From Cyclina sinensis (taxonomy: Eukaryota > Mollusca > Bivalvia > Venerida > Veneridae): 64,000 nt of DNA. Where the stretch lies: contig JAAONU010000009.1 of the NCBI GenBank assembly GCA_012932295.1, forward strand, positions 5,630,203-5,694,202, given 5' to 3'. This document shows positions 49,078-59,799 of the stretch, in pieces. The notes under the pieces are model-generated. The model was not told the DNA's origin, did no database searches, and saw only the letters and a program-made list of their open reading frames with translations. The position numbers were made by a program, and so were the translations under genes. How positions within the stretch are numbered: position 1 is the first letter of the stretch; every line of letters begins with the position of its first letter.

Positions 49078-51396
49078 ATGGCAACGTTCAATGTGCATTG
49101 GGATGATTTGTTGGAAGTTCAAATGATAAATATTGAAGAAATTTATGACAAGAATGAATTTGAGGTCAATACTGGTATTGATCCATCAATCTTTGATGAG
49201 GAATTTGATGAAGAAAAACAATACAATGTTACAAAGTTATTAACTGATTCTAAGCTGTCCGAGTATTCGAAGACTCCTGTTTCAACTGAATGTCTTCAAA
49301 TTCCTGAAACTGCTGCTCAATGTTCTCAAGCAGTATCTGCTCAATATCCTCAAGTTGATGAAAACCACAGTGCTGTGCCTGTCCTTACTGATGTTGTCTC
49401 TGAAAATATGAACAAAGGCTTTATGATGGTTGATATGGACTCGGTAAAGGCATTTAACGAGTCGGAAAAAAATCAGCACACAAAACGTAAAACTAACCAA
49501 CATATAAACAGGCTAAAAACTTTTCTCAAACTGAAAAACGAAACACGAGAGTTCCATACCATCCCAATGACGGAGCTGAATGAGCTTCTTGCCATGTTCC
49601 TTCTCTCCATTAAGAAAGAAGATGGAACAGACTACGAGCCGAGTAGTTTACGAGGGTACATTTCTACATTTGACAGAGCTCTCCAGGAAAATGGGTACCA
49701 ATTTACCATAGCCAAAAGTTCAAGACAAGGATTTCCACTAACAAATCAGACTAAATCGGTAATTACAATTTATTACGTCTATTTAATAATCTTTTGGAAA
49801 TTAAATAAATCCAGCAAAAAACTGACGCTTCAAGATACATGTATTTCATCATTATATACTAGACGTTTAATTTTCCCCCCGACTTGTTTTGCTTATAATT
49901 AAAAAAAAATTTTTTCCTGTAATGAATTTTTGTTTATAAATGATCTTTTAATTTTCTACAAATAATAATGATATAAATCAGCTATTTTTCAAACAACAAA
50001 ATGATTAGCATGTAAATTTCAGGCAAAAACAAAAAATCTGAAAAAATCAGGTAAAGGCAACAAAGAAAATGCTGCCAAACCAATAACAGATGAAGAGATT
50101 GACAGGCTTTATGATACCGGCCAACTAGGTCTTTCTTCACCACAGTCTATCATCGACACTTTGTGGTTAACATTTACCATACATTTCGGCATGAGAAGTG
50201 TAGAAGAACACTATCACTTATGGTAACTTTAAACGTCATCTCTATTAATTAAAAGACAGTTAATCAGTCAGATTATTAAACCTAAAAATTTAAAATGCAT
50301 AAAAAAACTTTTTTATTTAAAAATCGCTTATCTCAAAATCTCTGTTCTATCTTCCAGTAACGTTTTTCTGGAACGTAGACGTTAAAGGATGTTCAGAATG
50401 CCATTCAAAATGAAATTTCATGTGGCCGAGCTTCACCGTTTCACAACCTGAAATTGGAATAAAATTATAATTTTAGTTGCATACTTAAAACTAAAAAAAA
50501 ACAACAAATTAACATGTAAATATTTATATTAAAAATTGTACATATAAAAACATTGTTTTCAGTTGGGGCGACGTACAAGTAAAGATCGATGCGGAGGGCA
50601 CTGAGTTTCTGGAACTTACAGAGCGCCAGACTAAAACACGCACTGGAGACAGTGGTAGTTCTAGGAAGGTTCCTCCACGTATGTGGTCTAGTGGAGATGA
50701 GCGGGATCCAGTATCTGCCTACAGATACTATGCGGCCAAGCGTCCACATGGATTCAGTCAGGATTCGGACCCATTTTATTTGGCACCGAGAACAACCCCA
50801 CCTACAGAATTTGACCAGTGGTTTTTAAAAAAACGGGTTGGAATAAAAAAATTGGCACACTAATGAAAACAATGACTGTAAAATCAGGCATTACACGGCA
50901 CCTTACAAACCATTCTGCCAGAAAACACACTATACAAAAGCTCAGGGATTCGGACCAGGCACCTACTGATATCATGCAGATCACTGGGCATGAATGTGTA
51001 CAAAGCATAATCAATTACAGCAATGTGTCTTTGAAAAAGCAAAAAACTTGCTCTAATATCTTAAGCAGATCTGCCACTTTAGTGAGATCAATTAATACAA
51101 ATAAATCTGCAACATGTACAAATGCTTCTTACCTTGACAATTGCACTTCTGTCCCAATGCAGTCTCCGCTGCCTGTTTTGCCATCTACACAAATCGAACC
51201 TCCAGTCTCTGCTCCAAACACTCAGTCTCAGCTAGTCAATGTTCCAACTGTTAATTACCCCACCCATTTCACTCAGGCTGGAAATGCTCAAGGTCATGTG
51301 CAGTCAATGTTTTTTGGTGCTACTGTCCATATACAGAATTTTAATATGTACAGCATGCCTCCAAGGAACAATCAAGACAGTAGCAGTCGTAATTGA
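49078..51396 (+). CDS. Crypton-type tyrosine recombinase (DUF3504-like), one frame break
   Basis: Three exons: 49,078-49,758, 50,023-50,222 and 50,563-51,396, with GTAATT/TTTCAG and GTAACT/TTTCAG introns whose phases agree. About 571 residues if the break is bridged. Residues 1-145 are acidic and unrecognised. About 147-227 is the core-binding domain (ELNELLAMFLLSIKKEDG, YEPSSLRGYISTFDRAL). Then come the linker LKKSGKGNKENAAKPITDEE and the catalytic domain: Arg285 in HFGMRSVEEH, WGDV (295-298), Lys318 in RQTKTR, His411 and Arg414 in TNHSARKH, His437 in ITGHE and Tyr446 in INYSNV. All catalytic positions are present. A -1 shift is needed at 50,845-50,851. The C-terminal tail is Pro/Gln/Ser-rich. 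The fold cuts and rejoins DNA through the tyrosine. Host genes such as KCTD1 and ZMYM derive from this family, but the insertion context argues for a transposon. Confidence 0.88.
50845..50851 (+). other. Frame break at an A AAA AAA heptamer
   Basis: The upstream frame reads ATA AAA AAA TTG and stops at 50,861. Moving back one base on the seven A's continues as ATT GGC ACA into the open frame that carries the His-Arg-His-Tyr residues. In the zero frame the heptamer is spaced A AAA AAA, the canonical -1 slippery form. It could be slippage, loss of one A, or a sequencing error in a homopolymer. Confidence 0.7.
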
Positions 51397-51721
51397 ACAG
51401 TTTTGAAATATTTCCGTTGAACAGCTGAGGTGAACATTGTGACCGAGACTCCTTCGTCCAAATCTGTTATGTTAACTTTTAAACTGTTAATATCTGGCTA
51501 ACAGTTTGTAAAACATTGTTCTTTTTGTATTAATCTCCTTAATAGCTTTAAAAATCACACTTGTTATATTAAATTTTCCAGTTGATGTCTGTTTCAGCCA
51601 GCGGCCATTTGCTAAATTTGTTTGAAATGGTAATATGTTCCTACACTAGATCAGCACTGATGATATTTATTGTTGGTATTGTTTAATTGACTTTGCTGAA
51701 TATTTATGATAATACACAGCA

Positions 51722-51727
51722 AATAAA
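51722..51727 (+). terminator. Poly(A) signal of the recombinase gene
   Basis: AATAAA lies 326 bases after the stop and inside the right terminal inverted repeat, so the transcript would end within the element. Confidence 0.5.
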
Positions 51728-51880
51728 TTGTTAAAGCAAATTGTACCAAAAATTGTGTTGAGTTATAAAATTATTGGTAAAAACCCTCGGACTACTTTTT
51801 TGGCGTATAACCCTCTTGTATAAAGTGGTTACCGTACTTTCAGAAATCAGCGCCCCTAATTAAAATAATGAGATGCAATA

Positions 51881-51902
51881 TCATAATAGTGGCATGATAA
51901 AA
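51881..51902 (-). repeat. Terminal inverted repeat, right
   Basis: Inverted partner of 48,526-48,547 (20 of 22 bases). It directly abuts the hairpin that fills the rest of the insertion. Confidence 0.75.
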
Positions 51903-51904
51903 AA

Positions 51905-52050
51905 AATAACAGGTTACTGTCTTTTGAGAAAGGGATTTCTCAGACTCGGCTAGATATGGTCCGGAAGAGGCTCGGCAAGCCTCGCCCCTTCCAGGACCAT
52001 ATCTAACCTCGTCTGAGAAACCCTTTCTCAAAAGACAGTAACCTGTTATT
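51905..52050. repeat. GC-capped hairpin at the right end of the insertion
   Basis: AATAACAGGTTACTGTCTTT (from 51,905) to ATATGGTCC pairs with the reverse sequence 51,989-52,050, with few mismatches, around a loop with GGCTCGGCAAGCC. Only CTC separates it from the TATA at 52,054. The minus-strand frame 51,840-52,031 is a by-product. Confidence 0.95.
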
Positions 52051-52053
52051 CTC

Positions 52054-52113
52054 TATATACCGCACACCAGCGTTACTTGCACCACCTCCACCGGTAACGT
52101 ATGGACATGGTGT
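52054..52113 (-). repeat. Right arm of the inverted repeat, outer part
   Basis: Reverse complement of 45,060-45,117 (TATATACC, then CACACCAGCGTTACTTGCAC and CACCGGTAACGTATGGACA), separated from the inner part at 48,524 by the insertion. Confidence 0.9.
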
Positions 52114-52700
52114 AATTACGTAGGCTGCCTGTTAATATCAGCTGAAGTGTCCTTTTCTTTTGTAGTACTCTGTGTACGAAGTAGCCTAATCAAAGACGGT
52201 ATTCATTTCAGAATTGGCAGTGTAAATTGCACTCTGAAGATTACTTAAGTAAAATCATTTCAGAATTTTATTACAATATATACCCCCATTCGTCCAACAT
52301 AGATGGCCATATGTCAGATTCTTAAAATCCACAACAACAAGCATTGTTCAAGTATAAAAGTTACCGAAATCACAAAGATGACACTGTAATGACGACAGTA
52401 TGACTTCACTAAATGTTTTTTATATTTATTATATATTTTTTATTTGTTTTTTTTAACGATAGCAATGTATAAATTTGTTGTTTTTAGAAATAAATAAATA
52501 TGAATTATCATTCTGAATTATCTCTGTCAAAATCAAAAATAAATTATTTGTGAACAAAAACAATTTCGGTTTATTCGGAAAATGCCACGGAAGAAGACGA
52601 AAGAAAAATCAGGGAGGCACATTTGGGGAGTACACTAATAAAAGAAAATGTTCAAATAGACCAGATTTTGTATACGATCACGTACATCCTGTTTAAACTG
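52114..52700. other. AT-rich intergenic stretch
   Basis: Nothing supported here. Confidence 0.4.
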
Positions 52701-52705
52701 ATATA

Positions 52706-52800
52706 AACCCTGGTTTGGCGGCTCGGATTATATCAATTCGACCAGGGTATACGAGGCCCTATAAATGGTCAAAAATCTATATAACTAATAATATAATCAA
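52706..52800 (+). repeat. Interspersed repeat, copy 2 (TATACGAGGCC type)
   Basis: GGCTCGGATTATATCAATTC and GGGTATACGAGGCCCTATA match 44,690-44,840 in the same orientation, so this repeat lies on both sides of the inverted-arm structure. Confidence 0.6.
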
Positions 52801-52959
52801 AATATTGTTTCTATTTGTCAAGAAATGCTATTTTTAGCCAATTTAAAGGTTAAAAAACTTATTTACTACATAGGTACAGGTAAAATTTGTGAACATGTCA
52901 ATGTTATGTACAGAAATCAACTACCAACAAGGTGATTTAAAAAAAGTGTCCTTATCCTT

Positions 52960-53835
52960 TGATAAGAAGGCATTTGAGTGAAGCAGAGATGTGGAGGGCG
53001 GTAGGGATGGTGGATAAGAGGGCCACACACCGTGAGGTTGGTGTAGCGCTTGGTGTACACCACAACATCATCACAAGAGTCTAGGCAAGGTACTAGAGGT
53101 ATGGTTCACCCGTCAGGAGGCATGGCGAAGGCAGACAAAGTGTGATGACAGCAGCTCAAGACCGATTCTTGATTATCCAGACTCGTCGAGGACGGTTTGC
53201 AACAGCAACGCATCTTCGTAATGACTTTCTTAAAGCTTTGGGTCAATGTTTGTACTCAGACGGTGCGTAGAAGGTTGCGCGAGGGTAATCAACAACCAAG
53301 AAGACCCTGTATAAGCATTTCAATGAGTCGTCACCGCCAGGCCCGTTTAGAATGGGCGAGGGAGCATGTTAGGTTGACCAGGCAAAACTGGACGTGCGAG
53401 AATCTGGAGAAGACTTGGGGAAAGGTTTCAAGCCGGAAATGTGCTGAGCATGACCGCTACGGGTCAGTTATGGAATGGGAGGGCACCAGCTCGGACGGTT
53501 AAGGTTGTAAACCGAGGCAATGGGCGATCAGTTCATTTAAATGGACGATAATGCGCGTCCCCACACGGTTCAGCACTACCTGCAGATGGAGGGTATTGAG
53601 CGGCTTGACTGGCCAGCTCGTCACCCGACTTAAATCCAATGGAGCACATGTGGAATGAGCTGCAATAACGGATATCAGCTTGTCAGGTGTAACATAGAAG
53701 CATCCAGGAGCTTGAGGCCATGTTGGTGCAAAAATGGGCCGCAATCCTCGCTAGAACTATCAGATCCCTCATAGGGAGTATGAGAAGGCGTTGCCAATCA
53801 GTTGTCGTTAGCAATGGGTCACACACCCGCTTCTG
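52960..53835 (+). pseudogene. Decayed Tc1-like transposase
   Basis: A full-length but broken Tc1/mariner transposase read left to right: an N-terminal HTH relic from 52,966; SDRF-like AQDRFLIIQTRRGRF near 53,155; TVRRRLREGNQQPRRP and RHRQARLEWAREHVR (53,257-53,380); then a deletion removes the first catalytic block; a DNARPHTVQHYLQ-type second block lies near 53,543, EHMWNELQ near 53,641, and a C-terminal RTIRSLIGSMRRRCQ near 53,755. Many stops and shifts. Unlike the 36 kb copy, the second Asp is retained here. Confidence 0.85.
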
Positions 53836-55540
53836 AATCTAAACTTATAAACATGAAATGGGTTGTGAACATTTAGAAAACAAGTTGCGTGTCCAAAAAT
53901 CTTGGATATAGGGGTTTTTCCTCTTTTGTGGCACGTAAATAATGCAAAGACAGTATTTTTTTTAATTTGTCCACAATCAAATTGGTTAAACATGAAATTG
54001 ACATTAAGATCATTTGTACTACGGTAATCAAATTATTGCCAAAAATATTCACACTAAATTTGATGCTTAGCAAAAGTTGAATAGTATATATATATATCAA
54101 TATTCTGAATTTCACCAATGTACCCCCTTAGTTATTCTTTGTCCATGTTTTCCTGTGTGTATGAACAAAACTTAGGCTGTGGTGCTATTTCTTCACTAAG
54201 ACAATGCACACAGCATTTATATAATTGTTCTCGTAAATTCTTTGTCCATATGCAGCTGCTACTTAAATCATGGAACAAAAGAGAAAGATAGCCACCAAAA
54301 TGATTTGAAGATATACTACTGTTGTTTACAATTCCACATCGGTTGACTTTCCTTTAACATTAGCAACCATTGTTCAGAACTCGATACATGTTTGCAAGTT
54401 TGCATAAATCCGTGATAATGAGTCACGAGACAAATATAGCCTTGCTGTGGTATTTGCTGTGGTACAAGACTTTTACGTAAAACTCTGTATCTATCACTTG
54501 AGAAGTCTTCTGCGTATTATTACATTTCCATTTTTTTTGCTGCCATTTTATGATAATTATGCATTTTTTTATTTAGTTTAAACCAGGAATGTCGTTAACT
54601 GTGGCTTCCTTAATAGCTAATTGTAGTTCTAAAAACATGTTCTTATGTCTTTTGATTATTTTTTGCATATCATTTGCCATTAGAAAAGCAAGAAAGAAAG
54701 AGGGTTAAAGAAACCGAAGGAAAAAAATACAAAAGAAAGATGCGTGGTAGGTAGGCAGATGAATGGATAGAGCAAAAGACTGATCGACTAAGCGGTTCGA
54801 AGCATTCTTGCAATAAATATTTACAAACCTTTCTCAATGTGTTGTGTTTGCTAGAATACTATTGGCAGTATTTTCCCAACGTTTAGACATCAAATTAAGC
54901 ATCAAGTGTCTAGTTTCATCTTATCGTAACAGAAAGTTTGAAGACTTTTTATTCGGAACTTGAAACGAGTATATATTTTGTTATATATACATGAACAACA
55001 TTTAAGTCAATATTCGACCGATAAGAAATTAACTCCATTACTTGTTATTTTAACTGGTTTAACTTCAGTCTAATATAAGCATAATTAAAATGTCGAAGGG
55101 AAAATAACAGACTACTTATTAAGTAAAAATCGAAATGGCTGACCTAGAAACGAGTTTAGTTTTAACTAGTTTAGTTATCACATTGATGTATATGTTATTG
55201 GCTTATCGACGTATTTTTAACATAAACATCTGGGTCTTTAGTGTGAGTCGTGCAGACAAACCAGCGAAATGTCATTCTAATGTCGTTTGCAGTTCTCAAG
55301 CTGCAATTTAAGACTATTAAAGGTTTCGTTGGCTAATAATAGCATGCAAGAGCAAAATTATCATTCATTTATTAAGGTTCCATGATTGAATTTAAATTTT
55401 TATTTTTACTGTATATTCAACGCACCATCGATTTGATAAAATGACTAACACTTAACGTCCTCAAACTCGCCAAATATCGGCATCGAGAAAATGCCTGATT
55501 TTACAGTACGATGAACGAAACCAGCATGTGATTTTAGCCT
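53836..55540. other. Intergenic stretch upstream of galaxin-like gene 2
   Basis: No supported gene. Short TA run near 54,089-54,098. Open frames at 53,808-53,993 and 53,873-54,118 (minus) have no family signature. Confidence 0.4.
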
Positions 55541-55549
55541 GTTGGATGG

Positions 55550-55611
55550 TATAAAATCACTTTAGTATAAATTATCTTTTCGATTGCAGTTTGAAAAGCA
55601 GTAATCAAGAA
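55550..55611 (+). promoter_or_regulatory. TATA box and leader exon, galaxin-like gene 2
   Basis: TATAAAAT at 55,550-55,557, then TTGCAGTTTGAAAAGCAGTAATCAAGAA and a GTAAGG donor at 55,612. It matches the promoter and leader of gene 1 in text and spacing. The downstream acceptor is either TTTCAG ending at 56,235 or ACAG ending at 56,330. Confidence 0.65.
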
Positions 55612-56337
55612 GTAAGGTTTGTTGTTGGAACTTCTCAGGATTATAACTTCAGTTTAGCTTTGTGTCTGTTTTTGTAAGTCTGTTAGTAATAACAATGTAA
55701 GTATATGTTTGTTGCACCTGTTACTTTCGTGTTTACAATAAGCTTTTTTAAAGATATATTTTGGCATGATCTTATGCTAAACAGTTTTGATGAGTAAAAA
55801 GAGATCATGTCTCATTTGTAATTTGTTAAATAAATTATTGAACATGAAGAAACTCGCTCGAAAGAAACGTCATAAGGGAATTTTGTTTTAATTTTATATT
55901 TAGTGGTAAATTTAAATGAATATTTCTACAATGTGTGTAAAAATTTAGGGTAACATTTTTCATTATTTTGGTCTAATTTTGGTAAAGTGAGGTGTGATTT
56001 TGTAGAAAAAGAACAAAATAAAAAATATGCTCTGTTGTGCGATGCCAAATATTTTCATGAATTTTAAAGTCGGGAGATTTTTTTTGTCTGTGTGCAAAAT
56101 TGCTACGTTGCTTTGTGCGACTGTATTTATATTTATATTTGTGGGAATCGCACAAGTCTCAAGCCCTTGCCATTTTAGGTTTTTGTTTCTACAAATGTCA
56201 CTAAATATCTAAATCATATTCCCATCCCCTTTCAGAATAAAAGAAAGGTTTAAAAGTTCGTAATGTTAATGATAGTTACCTTACTCTATTCATTTTTCAA
56301 ACATTTCTGTAAAATCCCCGACCAAACAGTATCAACT

Positions 56338-57103
56338 ATGAAGTGGATTGGATTGTGTGCATTTGTTGTGCTTGCCAGTTGGTTTTGCCACGTCGAATCT
56401 CAGCATGGTAAGTCAGGAGTTATGATGAAACTGCTAGTCATTTTGACTGAAATTTAAATTGATAAGTTTTCCAATAAATCATATAGTAGATATAATAAAA
56501 AAAACTATAACAATTCCATAACAGTATTTACTCTTGGATTGCTAATCAAAGTTTGAAAGAAAACTTGAAGAAAACCAAATATTTTCATACTTTGACTAGA
56601 CATATTTGAATGTTGCTCTAACTCAGCGTTCATTTTTCTGAACATAAAGAATGTTTGAAGTATTTTCAGTGTATTTAGTTGATCAACAACGCCAAAAAAA
56701 TTCTTACGAACGCAAGCTATGTAGAGCGATGGTGTCTCGTTTATTTTATTTCTTTATATGCTTTTTTTTATACCTGGAAAATATATTGCAATACATTGAT
56801 ACTTGTTTTCAATAATGTTTTCTTTTCTACACTTAATAATGTTTTCAACGTCGTAAAATAAGTTTGTTTAAACAATATTTTTTAATAGTATACAGAGGCA
56901 GATGTGGTGCTAAATGGTATTATCTGGGTTCCGAAATGTGTTGCAATGGTGCAGTAAACAGGAAAGCCTACAACAACAAATGCTGTGGAACAAGAGTGTA
57001 CGATGACAACAAATATTTCTGCTGCGATGGCAAGCAACATTTGAAAGAAAGCGGAGCAACGTACCTTTGCTGTAATGGTGCAATTTACCAGATAAAGCAA
57101 TGA
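56338..57103 (+). CDS. Galaxin-like cysteine-rich secreted protein, gene 2
   Basis: Two coding exons, 56,338-56,407 and 56,889-57,103, encode 94 residues; the 481-base intron (GTAAGT; AATAG) is in phase 1, exactly as in gene 1, and exon 1 is again 70 bases. Signal peptide MKWIGLCAFVVLASWFCHVE, then a mature protein with four CC pairs (MCCNGA, NKCCGT, YFCCDG, LCCNGA) in galaxin spacing and the shared YNNKCCG..VYDD core. The fourth CC pair is absent in gene 1, so gene 2 probably keeps the fuller repeat set. Secreted CC-repeat proteins of this type occur in mineralised matrices and at host-microbe surfaces; which applies here cannot be read from sequence. The minus-strand frame 56,882-57,181 is its shadow. 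Confidence 0.87.
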
Positions 57104-57479
57104 GGGAACAACATTATTGCTTGCGATTGCTTTTGATAACACTTTGACGTCAAAATCGATGTTTGGTTGTTTAACAAGCATTGCATATGCATAGTTTAAA
57201 CTTTAATTATTATTCGTTCATAATAATGTAACTTTTCCCCCGACTCTTACATTTACTACACAAAGTGATTGATATTTCTTTAAAATTAATTATTATTTTA
57301 TCATGTCTATTTGCATTTATTTGTTTTGTCTCTTTTATCATACATGAATTTAAACTGCATATAACAGAATCAAGTGTCTTGTTTTAATTAAATTTATATT
57401 ACACTTTTTCGTAATCTCCCTTTATATTGTTAAGATATTTACAGCCACAGACGAATTTCATGTAGCATGTTATTGACGA

Positions 57480-57485
57480 AATAAA
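57480..57485 (+). terminator. Poly(A) signal of galaxin-like gene 2
   Basis: AATAAA within GAAATAAAATAATGTCAG, which aligns with the 3' end of gene 1 (AAATAAAATAATGTAACG). It lies 377 bases after the stop. Confidence 0.5.
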
Positions 57486-57489
57486 ATAA

Positions 57490-58015
57490 TGTCAGTGATA
57501 AAATAAAGGACAAAGGATCTACAAACGAGGACAAAATAGATAAAAAATCAAATGAATAAAATACAAGAGCAAAAGGATGAATATAAGAACAAAAAATTAA
57601 GAACAAATTAATAAAAAAGGTTAATAATCAAGCCAATGAGTTGAAAAACTTACTGGCAAATGGATAAATACAAGGACATACATCAAGACAAAAGCTTTGA
57701 ACATGTAGAAGGACAAACAAAAACAGTTACAAAATATTCTTCAATAATCAACTTTAGTCACTGGAACATAACAGTATGCACCGTGCTTTTGTTTTTTCTT
57801 CATTGCAACCTTGATCACCTATAAAACCCTATAAAATTTGATAGTCAATTGAAATTTAAAGAAATTATGATTCTGAAACTTCATCTAATGTATCAAGCTT
57901 AAACGGGTGTTAGTACCATTAAATACAAGTCCCTATAACAAACTTAACCTTAGCCTTGTACTTTTTTCACTGAAAAAGGAAAACGGCCAATGAGATTGCA
58001 TCTGTAATAGAACAA
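57490..58015. other. A-rich intergenic stretch
   Basis: Loose AAATGAATAAAATACAAGAGCA-like A-rich words at 57,490-57,740. No gene. Confidence 0.35.
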
Positions 58016-58034
58016 GCGCTACATTTGAATGAAC

Positions 58035-58260
58035 GCAATGCCCCCCCCCCCCTTCCGAGGGTGACCTTTGACTCCGTGACCTCTTCGTGGGTCTGGCGGG
58101 TAGATCTTATCAAGGTTCATGCACCTGTGAAGTTTGGAGGCTGGAGATGGAAGGACTTCCGTGTTATGGTCAAGGTTAAAGTTTAGCGACAAACAAACAC
58201 GCAAAAACACAAACAAACAGACAGATACACCAAAACAAAATGCTCCCTCCGGGGACATAA
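58035..58260 (-). repeat. Bivalve-type interspersed repeat fragment
   Basis: On the minus strand the text reads GGGAGCATTTTGTTTTGGTG, TGTCTGTTTGTTTGTG, CTTGACCATAACACGG, CATCTCCAGCCTCC and GGTCACGGAGTCAAAGGTCA. A C10-12 tract lies at its left end. The minus-strand frame 58,019-58,258 is repeat translation. Confidence 0.55.
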
Positions 58261-59770
58261 AAATTTACGAACAGTACAGTGATAGCTCAATTTAATATTT
58301 TAACAGTATTTTTCTCCTTCAAGTCGCATTAGGAAGTGCAAGTTTTGTAGCCCGTGAGGCGATATCGGATTTGTTATAGAAATAAGCTATTTACGAAGTA
58401 GCTAAGTTCACATTGTAAATAGGGATTGCCATTTAATATACCAATTCATTCCAGAATCTTTGAGTCAGTTTCAATTTACTTTAAGTAATAAACATATTGG
58501 TAAGTTGGGAATGGGTATATATTTTTCTTAATTTTTGCGCACCGACACTGATATATACATACAGCAAACATAAAATCTTATCGCACATAAGGCGGTGTCC
58601 CAACAATAAACACATCAGTGGTTGTGTCCAAAGCAGAGTTAGGTTTGTTTTCATTTTTTATCAAAACATTTTATGTCCTAGCCGAAGCATGGTGTCCGTG
58701 TCGGCTTCTCTTGAAATCGAAAGTAACCCGTTTTCTTCAAAGATTGGGTTGGCATGAACAAAAGTGAATTACAGTGACACTAAACATTTGTTTGATCCTT
58801 AGATAACATTATTCTACAACCGCTAAAACTGATGTGGCTATGTGTTAAAAAAGCTCGATTCAAATGTGAAGGCTTACCTCTTCTCGGTGCCGATATCATG
58901 TGACTTAGATGGATATGTGTGAGTCTGAAAGTTGTAAACAAAACGTCGATTGAGATAACATTTTTTGTGATATATTTTAATACATCATAATTTTTATCCT
59001 TTTTGAAACACAAATTGTCCCCAAATGTTTTTCGCAAATATTTTGTAGTTTTTTAATAAAGTGCAACAGTGCATTTTAATTTGCTAAAATTGTGATGATA
59101 TGGAAGCATTTCATAAAAGCGATACCAAAACTACATTAATTTTATAGTTTGTTTAAGAAACTTATATGTCCGGAACGAACAATATTTGATACAGAATAAA
59201 GAATTTTTGTGGAATGCATTTAATTCAACAAGTGAGCAAAATAATGCCATATAATGCAAAAGAGATATGTGTAGAATAGGTTTTTAAAATGATTTGTGTG
59301 GAAGCAATATTTTTGAGTAACCACTATCGACATGGTTTTCTGCAAGACAAAACATTGTTGCACAAAATCAAGTCGGCGCAGAACTTGAACGTGTCGGATT
59401 CATGTAGTTTTACACATACAGACTATTTAGATAACTGAAGAATTGTTAGTGCATTTAAAAAGACCATCTGTGTGTGGAATTCGCATTCGAAAATGTTGAT
59501 TATTATCAAACATGATAATTTTCATTTTCATATCGATGAAGCATTTCATCAGCTTTTTAGGTTAATACCTTAGTTTTATTTCAGTATTTTTTGATCAGTG
59601 AAACTACATGATAATTGAAAAAAGATTAATCGTCAATAACAACTTGTACACGATTTCTGCTATAATTTTAATAATATCAAATATAGTCTCAGTGCCGACT
59701 GACAAAATCGTTTAACAGCATAATAACATAAAAATTTATTGCACGCAAAACCTTTATAACTCTGTCAGTA
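58261..59770. other. AT-rich intergenic stretch
   Basis: No supported gene. Frames at 58,497-58,757 and 58,780-59,037 (minus) lack family features. Confidence 0.4.
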
Positions 59771-59799
59771 CGTGCGTTGTGCGTGTGACATTTTCATAA

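Larger units (their letters stand above)
48525..52053 (+). mobile_element. 3.53 kb insertion carrying a Crypton-type recombinase gene
   Basis: Comparison with the intact left arm shows that the text CGGCGT-TATA-TAC of the right arm has been opened, leaving TATA at 48,521-48,524 and again at 52,054-52,057. Everything between is inserted DNA. It holds terminal inverted repeats TTTTATCATGCCATTACTAT (48,526) and its counterpart (51,881-51,902), a three-exon tyrosine recombinase gene (49,078-51,396), a poly(A) signal at 51,722, and a 150-base hairpin at the right end. Animal Cryptons move by a tyrosine recombinase and usually have direct repeats of a few bases at the ends; a TATA repeat fits this. 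Terminal inverted repeats are not typical. Confidence 0.8.

Noticed and set aside
50818..51396. A separate gene starting at the ATG at 50,818
   Set aside because: Its text continues the recombinase catalytic domain begun upstream, so it is the C-terminal half of one gene after a -1 frame break.
58019..58258. 79-residue minus-strand frame
   Set aside because: It is translation of a bivalve-type interspersed repeat with a poly-C tract.
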